Part shown: in pieces, positions 1-11,865 of the stretch
Layout of the letters: the number at the start of each line of letters is the position of its first letter
Position numbering within the stretch: the first letter of the stretch is position 1
DNA from: Eutreptiella sp. 'Long Island Sound 2002'
Taxonomy: Eukaryota; Euglenozoa; Euglenophyceae; Eutreptiales; Eutreptiaceae
Length of the DNA stretch: 64,000 nt
Direction of reading: 5' to 3'
Assembly (NCBI GenBank): GCA_964036045.1
Contig: OZ038381.1
Coordinates: 105,343,367 to 105,407,366 of the forward strand
Position numbers and translations under genes: made by a program
Notes under the pieces: model-generated
Seen by the model: only the letters and a program-made list of their open reading frames with translations
What the model was told of the DNA's origin: nothing
Databases searched by the model: none

Positions 1-324
1 GCAAGCCGCAGAGACAACTTCAGCGCCACCAGCGACAACCTCAGCGACAGCCAGGACTGCAGGGCCGCGCCGAGGAATAAGAGCTCGCGAAAGCCCCGGA
101 TGTTCAGGGCTGTGGAGGCCCAGACCTAGAGCCGCGCCCCCGCCGCCCCGAGCAGCAGCGACGAGGATTCGAGCGACCCCCACAGGACACAGGGCGGGCA
201 ACACCATCGCTCGCGGTCCTCCAGGAGGCCTACACAACCACCAAGACGGGAGGAGACATCCTTGGATGCCTGGTTTGAGGCCCAAGTGGCCTTGGGGTTG
301 GTGACGTTATCTAGTTCGGAATAA
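1..324 (+). pseudogene. Possible 3' end of an Arg/Ser-rich gene
   Basis: Frame 1 is open from the window edge to a TAA at 322-324, apart from an in-frame TAG at 127-129. The translation is polar: Ser/Asp-rich, then SSSDEDSSD, then HRSRSSRR, then a more ordinary tail (DAWFEAQVAL). The TAG is preceded by cccagacctag, so it could be an intron acceptor rather than a stop, making 130-324 a terminal exon. The text before the TAG also reads as protein. No family is recognised. The region is GC-richer than the sequence that follows, consistent with a coding end. An AATAAA-like stretch lies just downstream near 333. Confidence 0.25.
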
Positions 325-819
325 CTGTTTAAATAAATAGTTGTTCCTGAATTTCCTCCACGCTCCGCGCTGCAGATTTTGCATGCTTCACGCTGCAGAG
401 TTTTTTTCTTTACAAGCCTCCTGCTGTAAAAACGTATGCTTCGCGCTACAGATTTTACTGAATTGTTTGCGGAAGATTTTACCCTTATATTGCTGTTTGT
501 TTTTTTTTTCAGCCCCCTGTGTGCCTCTGGCACCTGTCGCAGGGACGGTCCTGTGTGCCCTGATCAGGCAGCCGTTGGCAGGACATTCTGTACTTTACTC
601 TCTGGGTTTTTTACAGTTTTTGCATATTTCGTTCTGTGAAAGAGAACCAATTTTCAGCCCTCCACCCCTGAGTGGGGCAGTCATTTGCAGCTTCAGGGCG
701 GGCCTTCATCTGCCAGTTCCACAGCCCATGCGTGAAGCCCTGTTTCCTGCTGCAGCCAGTGCTGAGCCACCCAAATGCCTCAGACTTTACTCCAGAATTT
801 TTGTCTGATGTCACTGTCC
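325..819. other. No gene seen; small local repeats
   Basis: AT-richer sequence without a convincing reading frame. A short motif like atgcttc-cgct-cag recurs near 362, 382 and 434, next to T-runs. It may be the 3' flank of the upstream gene. Confidence 0.4.
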
Positions 820-1204
820 ACTGTTTTTCACCTCAGGATAATTTTCTGGTTACACTTTTAACCTGATTTCTGTTCAAGACTACTGCCTGACCCTTCCTGA
901 TGGTCAGAGGTTGCTTGCTTGGAGCTGCAGCAACCTCCTAGGGAGGGTGGTGATGTGTATGGGCGGTCCTGCCCCGCATACACGGGTCAGCATCTCAGGT
1001 TTTGAGTGGCCAATAGGCCAGAACAAACCAGAGCAGGGCCAGAACTATTTCGCACTGATTTTTCTGGCCCAGAAATGCCCTTTTCTAACCCTGAAAACCC
1101 TGTTTTCCGTGCGTGTGCACGAGCGACAACTGTCGCCGTCGCCTGTGTTTCTGCGAAATTTTGAGACTTTATTTCTCAATTTTTTGATAGTTTAATTATT
1201 TCAG
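820..1204. repeat. Left 385-bp direct repeat flanking element E
   Basis: Matches 2387-2770 almost base for base, starting at actgtttttcacctcagg and ending at attatttcag, with a 2-bp indel near the end and scattered substitutions. Only the two copies are seen here and they flank the T-poor insertion exactly. I interpret them as a very long target-site duplication. A tandem duplication followed by insertion at the boundary is the alternative. Confidence 0.7.
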
Positions 1205-2386
1205 CACGGGGACCGTGCACCAGCACACAACCGCAACCGACCACCATGGCCCAACACACCCGACAGCAGGACAAGCCGGCCATCAAGCTGCGCAGACGAC
1301 GCCACGGCAACAAAACCGACCATGCATAACGCTGGCGACAACAGGACAACCACACATCCATAAACGACGATCACAAAGCCGGGCAAACCAATGCAGGCAA
1401 CAGCGCAACCCCGACAAGCCGACCGCGTGCGCCTACAACGACGGCGAACGAACACAACGCGCTGGCCACACCCCGGTCGCAGCACAAAGAACTCCGCATC
1501 TGACATGCCGGCCACGGCAAGACCCAGACCATAACCACTCACCATATCGCGCTGCGCGCACGCGGACCTTCGCACGAAGGACCCAACTGCACACACGTCG
1601 TCTACACGACAGCCCACGAAGCGACAGGACGCGACAGCGTCGGCGGCAGCAGAGTAGACCCAACAACGAACAAGCTGACCATAAGGCGGCTAACACAACC
1701 ATGCACCAGCCAAACTGCTGCAGCAACAACGACGCGACCATAATCACACCACACGCAAGCCGGCCAACACCGAACCAGCCGGGCATGCAAGGGTCGAAAC
1801 AGGAACGGCGTCCCACGGGTTGCTGACACCATGGTGCGCCACGGCCGCCGACGACCATACCCACGGACACGACAGAACACCAAAACTGTACCATTATACA
1901 ATCGACGAACCTACGGCAACGAACTACTTCAAACCCCCGGCCCCCCGGGAGAGCGCACGCTCGACCGAGTCAGGAGGCGTGAGTACGCGTCACGACATGC
2001 GAGTCCCGTAGTACGTGCTTTTTCAAGTCATCTCACGCCTATTGAAAACCAACCCAGGCAGGGCCGCCTGCGGGACAGGGCCTTTGGCCTGGCTCCGGGC
2101 CCCTGGGTCCCAGAACCCGAAGGTTGATGAGGAGGTGCGATGGGACCCTCCCCCACGTATCATCCGCCCGAAGGACAGGAATGTGAGACTTCGGTCGAAT
2201 ATGGGTTATCTCTCTGGGCAGAACCCGCAGTAGGGTACTGCTCGCTGCAACCGCGCCCTTCCCCCATGTGGGGAAGCCACTTTGTGGGGGCATGTGAAGT
2301 AGGGCCGTGGGTGGGTGAGGAAAAGCCCCTTGGTAAGAGCCCCCTGGGGGCAACCGCAATCCTGAGGTGACCTACCTACCTACGTT
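1205..2386 (+). mobile_element. Element E: short T-poor insertion with CCTACC tail
   Basis: 1182 bp between perfectly placed direct repeats. The 5' half (about 1205-1830) is CA/CG-rich and nearly lacks T on the plus strand, like elements A, C and D. All frames are therefore open and the 203-codon frame at 1215-1826 is not evidence of a gene. The 3' half is a different, mixed-composition module ending GTGACCTACCTACCTAC, close to the GTGCACCTACCTACC ends of elements A and C. I infer a non-autonomous relative or subfamily. No enzyme is encoded. Confidence 0.6.
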
Positions 2387-2770
2387 ACTGTTTTTCACCT
2401 CAGGATAATTGCCTGGTTACACTGTTAACCTGATTTCTATTCAAGACTACTGCCTGACCCTTCCTGATGGTCAGAGGCTGCTTTCCTGGAGCTGCAGCAA
2501 CCTCCTAGGGAGGGTGGTGATGTGTATGGGCGGTCCTACCCCGCATACACGGGTCAGCATCTCAGGTTTTGAGTGGCCAATAGGCCAGAGTAAACCCAGG
2601 GCCGGGCCAGAACTATTTCGCACTGATTTTTCTGGCCCAGAAATGCCCTTTTCTAACCCCGAAAACCCTGCTTTCCGTGCGTGTGCACGAGCGACGAGTG
2701 TCGCCGTCGCCTGTGTTTCTGCGAAATTTTGAGACTTTATTTCTCAATTTTTTGATAGTTATTATTTCAG
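2387..2770. repeat. Right direct repeat flanking element E
   Basis: Partner of 820-1204; see that entry. The unique sequence that follows (ttgcagaaatatt) differs from the first bases of element E, which fixes the boundary. Confidence 0.7.
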
Positions 2771-3422
2771 TTGCAGAAATATTAGTTTTAAGAATATGCG
2801 GATCGTACAGCACTAAGCCTGCGGCGATCCGTGAAGGTCAATTTTTGCTTTAGAGGGCTAGTTGTGGAATTTTTACAAAATGGTCAGTGCGTTTTCTGAA
2901 TCAGGGTAAAGGCCCAGATTGGCGGGCAGGTCTCAGTGTGCGCATGCATGCTTTGTTCATGCGTAAAGTTGACACGTAACAGCGTTGACGCGTCGAGGGG
3001 GGAGCGATGCGAAAAAGTTGTTTTTTCGGCCAAAATGGCCCTGTTTGACTGCTTTTCACTGCCCTAACCCTCAGGCACTGTTGCCCTACCCTGAGGACAG
3101 TCCTGAGCTGGATACGACGCGTCGTGTGGCGTCGCTTTCCAGGACGACCACGACGACGCAACGTCGTCAGTTTTGACCAATTTTCGTGATTTTTTGTTGC
3201 CTACTTGTGCCTTCCGCTAACCATGGAGTGGTTTTGAGACTTTCCACTCCTCCCTTACGCTTACCCTGTTATTTATTGTTGTATTTCTCTTACTTCAGGA
3301 CTGACTGAGAGGTGGGTAACCTCGTAGATTTATTTTTAGTCATGTCATTGCCTTTTTTTTGTGCTTGCATGGCCAAGGGTGGGACAAGGGGTGTGGACTT
3401 CGAAGGGTGTGGGTTTGAAAAC
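2771..3422. other. No gene seen
   Basis: Mixed composition without an extended protein-like frame. Short acg/cgt-rich stretches near 2965-2995 and 3110-3165 are locally self-complementary. Probably the 3' flank of the minus-strand gene G1. Confidence 0.4.
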
Positions 3423-4336
3423 TCATTTTTTGGGTGAGTAAAGCCGAAACCTAGAGGGGACACACACCCCCCCTTGGTATAGGCTTCGATACAGCCAGGT
3501 GGAGCGCATCGTCTCGGGGGCAAGATGTTCAAATATGTCGCCGTTGATGATAATCAGCGTCTTGTCGATCTCCAAGATCCACTTCGGGGGTTCGTTCACC
3601 AGAGCTGCAATTCGGGTCGCCTTCACTCTGATAATCTGATTTGTGGCATCCGGATCCTGTTGTTCCACTGTCTTGAAGTCACCAGTAACACCAGCAGCCG
3701 CGGGCGGCACACGTCTCTTTGCGACCTCTGTGCCCAAACGTCTTCGGACATTTGCGAATTGCGGGCTAACGGGCTTACCTATCTCTGCCGCGTGCAACAG
3801 CGGTGCACGCAGCATTGACCTCCACACCGGCGATGGAGCAAGACTCTTGCCTTCAGGCTCCCACCAATAGCCCCATGTACCAAGAGTCACCTTCAAGGCT
3901 TGCTTCCCGAGTGCTGCAACCTCTGCGCGGGGACACATGTCTTTGGCTGCGAAACACAAAAGGAGAAGGAGAAACACAGCCGTGTTGAAACACAACCTAG
4001 GCCTTGTTAGCTATACACACCTTCTTCAGGTGGAACGCTCTGCGTGTTTTGTGGGTGATCCAGGTGCATCATGACCCACTGTTCGATGATGATGGTGTAA
4101 ATTGATCTCTGCAGCGACTGGAGGTTCGTTCGTTCGTTGTGCATCTCGGCTGCCACTTTCTTGTAGAACTCCGGAAAGACAATACCCTCCAGTTTCTTTA
4201 CCGCATTCTTCGACACTTTTTCTCCTTTCTCATGCAGCCGTCTCAAACCTTGCACAGCATCAGGACCAGCATAATATGCAAATGTCATGAAATCTGTTCA
4301 CAATTTATACATTTTATCCTGGAAAAAACTAGGTCA

Positions 4337-4354
4337 TGCGCGAGGCCTCGCGCA
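4337..4354. repeat. Palindrome TGCGCGAGGCCTCGCGCA
   Basis: Perfect 18-bp palindrome inside the 4294-4397 intron of G1, shortly before its acceptor. Related copies lie at 4770, 5370, 36037 and 36195. Confidence 0.8.
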
Positions 4355-4769
4355 ACAGGCATAGTCGAAACGATGTTAAATGCAGATACTAATTGACCCG
4401 GCTGCTTCAGTTCCGCGGTTGGAACGAGGGCACTCATCTGCACAGCATCAACAATGGTGGTCTTGAGATTGTTATATATGTTGGGTGTATGCCGCCGCCG
4501 CTAATCTTCAACACATCGAATGAGGTTATCCGCCACCTCCCGCAATGGTATCGGCTCAACGTTCTGTGCGCTTCCTTGGGCTTCTCCGGCCCGGTTCACA
4601 CGGAAGGCCCACGGTGTATCCGGCCTCAGAATATCGGCCGGGAATGTGGTACGCCACTTGTGCAAATCCAGACATGCTGTCCGTCGCTTGTCCCGAATTT
4701 TCACAACGGCGCGCTGTGCTGTCTAGACACACATCAATAATCACCATCTGTGAATGGAAGACAGGTCCA

Positions 4770-4787
4770 TGCGCGAGGGCTCGCGCA
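4770..4787. repeat. Palindrome copy, one mismatch
   Basis: TGCGCGAGGGCTCGCGCA, one base off the palindrome at 4337. It lies in a probable G1 intron that ends at the attcacag acceptor. Confidence 0.7.
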
Positions 4788-5369
4788 ACGAAAACCACAG
4801 ACAGTCAGCTCGAAACATACCGTTGTCTTCCCAGAGAACGACGTGTATGGGGCGTGTTGGTGGTGCTGCTTCGAGTGACTCGATACGCTTCACCTGTAAC
4901 TTTGGAGCTTATCGTCAAATCTGTCCTTTCATCTTTCCCTGGTTGATCCTCGCTTTGTCCAGCTCAATCTCCACTTGCTCCCCATCTGGCTGAAGGAAGT
5001 CCCCGATGTCTGTACCCATCGTCAGGCCAGGATCCGGTTCTCCCTTCTTCTTCCAACCCTTCTTCAGTGTTCCAGCCTCTGATTCCACGTCTTCAGGTTC
5101 ATAATTGGTATCCTCCCGTTCCTCGGCTGTATTTTTGGCCGGGCTCGGCATTCCACGGTGACTAGAAGGCCTGTTTCACAAAGAGAAGGCTGTAAAAGAG
5201 GTGAAAAACCAACAGAAGAATCAATATATGATGCGTTCTTAGCGAAAACGGGTATGGTATGGTTCAGAATGCAAAACTGCAAGGTACCGCAACTCTTTTT
5301 TACTAACCACCTTGCGCCAGTCCTCGCGCAAGAGAGGGCGTGTAATAACCTGTTGTTGCACGCTGTTTA

Positions 5370-5386
5370 CGCGAGGCCTCGCGCAT
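5370..5386. repeat. Palindrome copy
   Basis: ACGCGAGGCCTCGCGCA, the same core as at 4337, between G1 and the 3' part of G2. Confidence 0.7.
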
Positions 5387-5549
5387 CACAGCATGGTCTC
5401 CATCATCCCCGAGCGTGTCGGATCGTGTCACCCTCTCTCTGCCCCTCCAACACCGTACGCCGGGGAACCAGCTATGACGATTTTCTCTTAAAACGGGCCT
5501 TAAGCGGCCCTTGCTGAGTCAGCACTAACAATACGGATGCAAGGACTTG

Positions 5550-6906
5550 TTAATACTGGTTGGACAACTTTGGAATTAGAAAGGATGGCCGAAAGCTGGG
5601 TACACCCCTGCGTGGCCAATGTGGCTGGATTGCACAAGCAGCCTCTCGGCACCACCTAACCCAGGGCACGTACACACGCTGTGCATCCAAGTAAGCGGTT
5701 AGCCGCTGACGCACAGAATTGACAAAGAAATTGGGGATTTTGCACACATTAACCCTGTGACCTCCTTTCCGGATAGAGATTAAATCCTAAAGATCGCCAA
5801 CGTCGTCAATGATCACTGCAGCCCTGTTGTGCCCTTTCTTCGTTACAAAGCACGAAAGCAGACTTTCACAGAGCTCCTCAGCAAAAGACTATCGAGGCGT
5901 AGCTGAGTGCCATAGAGTGTGGCATGATAAGGCAGGTGCAACGGTGCGTTCATACTTTAAAAGTGTGTCCCCCATGTTCAAACCGTCCAAAAGACACATG
6001 ACCATCTGCAGTCCCTCAGAAGCGAAAACACCAGTGTTAGCGTTCTCACTAGCCCAATTGCACTGCCCCACAAGGTGGCTTAGGTATAGTAGCGTAGGAC
6101 AGTATTGTGTCAACAGAACCAGCATAACTTTACAAACAGCGTACCGAAGACGATTTCCGCGATTTGCCGGACGCGCCAACCCCGGGGAGTGACACTTCCT
6201 GTTCAGACGTCGTATATGCAGCCCCATGCCCAACAGTAGTGCACCAACGGCTATCTCCATGGTGATCAGTCTGGGAAAACAGGGGACAGTTTCACCGCTG
6301 CGTAACAAACCTTTACAGAAAAAAGTCACAATTAGCCAAAACGGGCGAAATGTTTGTGTCACACAAAAATTGTAAGCGAGCCACAAGCCGTATATTAGAG
6401 GGTGGGACCACAAAAGGAGGCGAACATACCCGCCCGTTGTTTTTTCAGCATACAACATTTTACAAATGCGGTAATGGATGCTCTCGTCACACAAAACAGG
6501 CACAATTGGCCGGGTGTGTTGGGCCAAGTCCCTGGGGAACTGCAGCAGGTTAAGCAGCAAAACGTTGCTGCTTACCTTTTCTTTGTTAAGGCAAAGAGGC
6601 CGCCAATGCAGTCTCTTGGCAGGCACCTCACGAATAATATCAAGCAGTGCCCTGATGTTTAGCACAAGACGCCGCGTGCTTGCAAATCCTAGGTCACGCA
6701 GGATGGGGGCACAAGATCCCTCAGAGTTCCCCAACATGCGCGCAACAATAGGAACACGCCGTTCCAGCTCTTTGAAGCTAGGATGACCATGCCAGTAGCG
6801 TGGTGCTTCTGGTAAGAGCAAGACAGCCAGCGCTGTTGCATTCAGGCTCTTGACTTTCTCGTCAGGGTTTGTGGTGAATTGTTTGTTGTACCAGTTGTCC
6901 ATCCAC
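5550..6906 (-). pseudogene. G2: 3' part of a split gene of unknown function
   Basis: One minus-strand frame runs from the edge of element A at 6906 down to 5550. It reads as ordinary protein throughout (FKELERRVPIVARMLGN, LRDLGFASTRRLVLNI, CDESIHYRICKMLYAEK) but contains TAG at 5889-5891 and TAG at 5787-5789. Beyond each stop the same frame continues with plausible protein (NRAAVIIDDVGDL, FFVNSVRQRLTAYLDAQ). The first 652 bp repeat the end of the other G2 part at 21802-22453. About 20 residues differ between the two copies, which suggests little constraint. The family is not recognised. Hydrophobic stretches near LLLWSHPLIYGLWLAYNF could be membrane segments. Confidence 0.55.
6255..6906. repeat. 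Left 652-bp direct repeat flanking element A
   Basis: Aligns without visible gaps to 21802-22453 at roughly 94-95% identity (my estimate by eye). Coding direction and frame of gene G2 are continuous through each copy and beyond, outward from the insertion. This fits a duplicated target rather than an LTR. Confidence 0.75.
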
Positions 6907-7114
6907 CAGTTGTCCATCCTGGGACTGGCCATGCTTTGCCTGACCCAATGGATCCAGCGCCGCTGGCCATCCACGGGGACCGTGCCCTGGATTTGGGCCA
7001 TCCCCACCGCCCACACAAAAATCAAGCAGGCCGGGACACGCGGCAAAAACCCCCCCAAGACCACAGCACTCCCTCACCTGCGGGTACCACGCCATCCACA
7101 GGGTCCTCAGCTGC

Positions 7115-8264
7115 GTGGGTCTTAGCCCAGAGCTAGCAGACCCCCTTCCCACCACTGACCAAGAGGTCCACCCAATACGCATGCTCGTCTGCGAAATCCT
7201 TGCCGCGGCGGCAGAAGACAGCAAGCTTCTCCTCCAAACCGCCCGGCCTACCACTGACCACGCAAGCGCGCCGCTGCGAGCGGACACATACACCGACACA
7301 ACACACCCCACCGCGCAATCCCCGCCCATGCCCCTCCCCTCTCGCTGCCCACCCGGAGACCCACACACGCCCACCATCGCGCGCACCCCCGGGCCCCGCG
7401 ACACGGGCCTCCCCCACCCGCCCAAACAACAGCACACGCCCGCCACGGACCAACCCGCCGGACACCCCTCACCACCCCCCACACTCGACAACCCGCACAC
7501 ACCCACCGAGGGGAGCCTCACGCCCCACGGCACGCCCACCCTGCCCAGTGGCCCGCACACGCCCCCCGCGCACACCCCAGAAAACCCAGGCCCACCCCCC
7601 CAGGCCCCCGAATGCAGCCCGCGCGAACTGTTCCCCCCCGCGGACGCCAACCCAGACAGCCTCACACGTTGCGGGACCCCGGCCCAGCCAAGCCCAGAAG
7701 GAGAAGGCCGCAGCCCGACGCCTCCCTCCCCCACTGCTGCCGACCAGATTGGCCCGCCGGGCCGCCAGGTCACGGCCGGGCCCCCCCAGCCGCCCACCCC
7801 CAACCTACAGCCTGAGGACATGCCCTCCATCCTCCCCGCCTTGGCAGCAGCAGAAGCCGCCGCCAACAAACCCGGGGCCGCCCGCATGACAGCGCAACCC
7901 GCATCCCCCAGAGCTACCACATCCTCCTTGTCCTCAGCCTCATCGACATTCTCCACCTCACCCTCTGACCCCCCCCTCGCCGCCGACCTCATCCACAAGG
8001 CCACGGCAAAAGCCAAAGCTGCGGCTGCACGCCAGACTACCGGGGACCCCCCGACCCCACACAGGCGACCCAGGCACCCTGGCAGCACACCGGGAAACAC
8101 AGGCGCCCACACACCTCCAGATCGAGGTCCTCCTCAACCTCGAACCGGACCCCAAGCCAAGACTCGACCCCAAACCCAAGCCTGCGCCCAAACAAGCGCA
8201 CAACCAGCAACAGCACCACCACCAACACCACCCTACGCAGCCCACAACACCACAAATGCAACAA
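7115..8264 (+). pseudogene. Element A ORF1, N-terminal part, Pro/Ser/Thr-rich
   Basis: The frame starts MGLSPELADPLPTTDQEVH and becomes extremely Pro/Thr-rich. Two stretches are shared with the minus-strand frame 54036-52837 of element B: RMTAQPASP followed by a Ser/Thr run, and the basic helix-like ATAKAKAAAARQ. After about residue 310 the frame no longer agrees with B (the B-like reading TQATQAP continues in another frame), so A carries a frameshift. The LINE at 8265 then cuts it. The function is unknown; the low-complexity composition suggests a disordered, possibly RNA-binding, ORF1-type protein. Open frames in such T-poor DNA are weak evidence alone, so the support is the shared sequence with B. 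Confidence 0.45.
8247..8264. repeat. LINE target-site duplication, left copy
   Basis: ACACCACAAATGCAACAA, repeated at 17335-17352 with two mismatches in 18. It lies exactly where element A stops resembling element B. Confidence 0.7.
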
Positions 8265-8415
8265 ATGTCGCGCGTGTTCGCGCCTGGCGCCTAGAATCGT
8301 TTGAATTAGTCCTTTCCTGAACAGGAACGAACAGAACATCAGCGATTCTGGATTATTAACAGTGAGACGTGGAAAGCCTTTCTCACAGCCCTTGCAATAA
8401 GCAACGCGCCAGAAA

Positions 8416-11400
8416 ATGACGAAAAAAGGAGATAAAGAAAAAGAACGCACCAACGTAAAGGATTTGAGTGAACCTGAAGAGAATCGAGGAAGAAAGATTG
8501 CGGAGAGCCGCCGTCAACGCAACCGAGCTCAATCCGTTGCAGAAAGAAGAGAATCATCTCTAGTAGCTCAACGTGTTTCTGCTTACGAAAACTCGTCTTC
8601 TCCCATTTTCTCAACTCCAAGTGAAGCACCGTCAACGCCAAGCCGCTCAAGAAAAAGTAAACAAAAAGAATCGTCAAGCTCTCCCTCAAATACTTCGCCC
8701 ACGCCTTCCAATTCAACTCCAATCCAAAAAGATTCCCATGGTTCATATCGAAATGCCCTCACCAACACAAAATCTTGCTTCCACATTATCAAGCAAATCC
8801 ACACCAAACAAATAAATGCCCCACCACACCGTCCGACAAGGAAAAACCTTCAACTTCATTGAGAGAAACAACATCATCTTTGATGCGAAAGGTTACACCA
8901 GCCCGGGCCCCATCCTCGACAAGGTGTACAACGAAGTCAAGTTTGAAATTGATCTCTTTGGAGACCGTGTGAACAACATCTACAACAACAAGGATCAATA
9001 CAAATACCACGAAGAAGGTATTGGCTATTGTGCACAAGGTGATTACGACCTCCCGTTCCAAGCAATCCAAGCCGGTTTCAATTTTTGGGCTTTCCCACCA
9101 AAAAGCAACCGCCGCCAATTTGAAAAAGAAGATGGAGAACCTTCCCTCACCACAAACATCGAAAAAATTATGGAAGCAATGAAAGAATCCCACGAAGAAG
9201 TACAAGGTGCAATCGCCCTAACGGTCAATGACCCACTCATCAATGAAAGGAACGCTTTTGATATAGACCATCGAAGAGCTCTACAAGCAATGGCGGAGTT
9301 TTGCACCCACACATTCCTTTTTGAACACGTCCACTTCATGAAACCAACACCGCAAAAAGATGATCAATGTTGCCTCACCCAAAGCACCCACCCAAGTGGA
9401 GACAAACTTCTCGTATGCTTCGTCTCAAATAAGTCATCTTACCGCAATTTCAACAAGTCCAAATGCAAGATATTCAAAATGAATCCCCCGGGTAAAGATC
9501 AACACTCCCTATCCACCCAACTTTCTCACCATGGCTACGAAGACGAAAAGGTTCATCAAAAATGTTTTGTGAGGATCGACGTAGACAAATGCATCCTTGG
9601 AGACGCCGATGAACACACGAACATCTACAACTACATCAATCTTTTCTACGGATCAAAACAAGTACCGGAAGAAGCAGAAAGTGTCCAATCGGAATTCGCT
9701 ACCTACCAAATATCACAATTCCACCCGAGATGGTCACCGCTCAAAGACTGGGCCCGATGGGACATTGAGGTGCCGCCCGACGAAGCAACAGCCCTCTCCG
9801 AAAAAATATGGTATGAGCAAGCTCAACAAGTAAGCCGCACAATCCTTGCTTTCCCTTCAATCCTATACGAGGACGCCAACACGTTCATGGCATTCCCATC
9901 AAAGCTGGTAAAGAATGCCTACACAAAAGGCATACCTTTCGGTGAACTAATTAACATGCTTGATTTGGAATCAAACACTGGAACAATCTTACATGTGGCC
10001 CCAAGATCAGCAAACTCTCTATTTGTGCATGTATCTTATGAAAACGCAATTGATCCGGAGAGCTTAATCCTCGAAGAAAATTTCGCGACAACCCAAAAGC
10101 GAGGATTGATTTTTGTCCGTACAGTTGACGGCAAATACTGCCTACAGGTGGCTCCCACATTGGATGCATCCTTTGATGAATTGGCGAATGTTCACCCCCC
10201 TGAAGTACCCAAAACCGTACTCATGATCGCTCCTCCCCACATGTCCTTCAGAGGAGCTAACTATGCTGCGGCCCTTTCGGCTCCTTTTCGGAGGTCAAAC
10301 ACTACCAATCAGGGCCCCGCATTCACTACAAATTTGTGTATGACAATCGTGAAAGTGCCATCATCGCAAACAACTCTATCGTTGATTCTTTCTCTTTCAA
10401 ATACTACGACGCCGACCCTGACATCCGTGCAAACATCATTGCCACACACTCCAAAGGAAAACAAAAATCTGACCAAATTCTTTTCACCATTGGTACCGTT
10501 TTTGGAGCCTCCAAACAATTGGAAAAGTTTCAGAAAGACCCCCTTCTAAAAATGCGATATGACTTAACCACATTTCATGCATCAACCCCCCACCCAAAAA
10601 ATTTCTTCCTCTATTCAGCCGCACATGCGTTTCCAATCCGTTGCGCACCTCGCCGCACCACGCGTGGCATCCAGTCTCTCTGCCACTTCGAGACAAGCCA
10701 ATTGCTTTGTGGTCTCCCAACGCCTTGGAACCCCCAGTCCCAGATGACTTCTCTGAGCACATTTTGTGGACGTGCCTGACTACGTGGGATATCCAGAAAC
10801 TTGCGAAAGTATCAATTCATTCTCTACCGAGGACAACCCGTTGGAACAATTTGGGTGAATACAAACACCAATACCAAGTGCCAATTATCCGCTGCTGCCC
10901 GTGTTCAGATATGCTGGTGAATCTATTTCAAGCTGTTCAACTACTACCACATCGCCTCCTGGGACTACCGCATCGAAATCAACTTCTCCTTTTACAACAA
11001 GAAAAGCTAACGGATTCACAGTATTTTGCCTTACACATCGATGGAATCGGGCACTATTTATGCAAACTGGTCCCAGCTTTCGCCTCAGTGAAGAGTCCTA
11101 AAGGAGTCCCACAACAAGCAACAGAGCCCTGGTGGATACCCCAGACTGGACCTCATTCAAATGCCGACTACACCATGGTACATGCTCCTCTCCTTTTCCG
11201 CTGCTGCCCAGGTTCAAGTATGCTGGTGAATCTATTTCCAGCTGTTCAACTACTACCACATCGCCTCCTGGGTCTACCGCATCGAAATCAACCTCTCCTT
11301 TTACAACAAGTAAAGCCAACGGATTCACAGATTTCTGCCTTACACATCGATGGAATCGGGCACTATTTATGCAGACTGGTCCCAGCTTTCGCCTCAGTGA

Positions 11401-11545
11401 AGAGTCCCAAAGGAATCCCAGAGCAAGCAACAGAACCCTGGTGGAAACCCCAGCCTGGACCTCATTCAAATGCCGCCGACACCATGGTACATGCTCCTCT
11501 CCTTTGTTATGGTACCAATGCAAGCAAGTCGCAGGTCTCGCCTAA
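8416..11545 (+). pseudogene. LINE ORF1 region, frameshifted
   Basis: Protein-like text changes frame several times. 8416-8862 is a basic Ser/Pro-rich start (MTKKGDKEKERTN). 8816 to about 10310 is a well-formed 490-residue stretch (GKTFNFIERNNIIFDAKGY; CFVRIDVDKCILGDADEH). 10336 to about 10600 continues in the next frame (FSFKYYDADPDIRANIIA). Beyond 10880 is a Ser/Thr-rich frame with two 309-bp tandem copies. The best reading upstream of 8816 also meets a TAA at 8813-8815. I recognise no RNA-binding domain. Its position before ORF2 makes it the ORF1 equivalent. The shifts suggest this copy is dead, although sequencing indels cannot be excluded. Confidence 0.6.
10884..11501. repeat. 309-bp tandem duplication in LINE ORF1 region
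   Basis: Two head-to-tail copies with period 309 (atgctggtga at 10911 and 11220; catggtacatgctcc at 11173 and 11482). The period is 103 codons, so the frame is preserved. Copies differ at scattered sites. Confidence 0.8.
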
Positions 11546-11865
11546 AGGAAGATGCTACACTGGTTCCAACCAGAACCTGAAAGCCTCCTGCTCTCGTAGT
11601 ATTCCCAAGCCAAAGGCCTCTACGCCAGTCTGGACCAGATTCCATGGCAGTCCGAACCATGAAATCAGCTCACGCCCGTTGTCCTCAAATCCAGTTTGTT
11701 TTGGTATCAGCCGCCGCCTGAAAAATTGGTCTTCTGCCAGCGCCAACACACAGCTATCCAGTCTGTCACAGGGCAATCGAAATACTCTCAGCTCACAACA
11801 CCATCTCACAACCATCCTCCCCACACACCCACGGCAACCCCCCCCCCCCAACTCAGACATGAAAA

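Larger units (their letters stand above)
3423..5160 (-). pseudogene. G1: multi-exon gene of unknown function, decayed
   Basis: Several exons can be joined on the minus strand. First comes an acidic/Lys-rich exon near 5160-4920 (MPSPAKNTAEERED start, LKKGWKKKGEPDP), then a stretch near 4893-4820 (IHVVLWEDN). A long exon runs from about 4760 to 4398 and contains WRTTFPADILRP and PIPLREVADNLIRC. The next exon is 4293-4021 (MTFAYYAGPDAVQGL; PEFYKKVAAEMHNER), followed by 3946 down to about 3425 (VTLGTWGYWWEPEGKS; WILEIDKTLIIINGD). Introns 4397-4294 (104 bp) and 4020-3947 (74 bp) are GT-AG and join in phase. The 4398 exon has an in-frame TAG at 4501-4503 and a probable one-base insertion in an A-run near 4695. 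The family is not recognised. The start is uncertain because the frame upstream of the first ATG is also open behind a possible acceptor. Confidence 0.55.

Noticed and set aside
1215-1826. 203-codon frame in element E
   Set aside because: Lies in the T-poor half, is overlapped by equally long frames on the other strand, and has no conserved partner.
2960-3175. Possible spliced-leader or small RNA gene in the acg/cgt-rich stretch
   Set aside because: I could not find a recognisable dinoflagellate spliced-leader sequence or a convincing fold; only short self-complementary runs.
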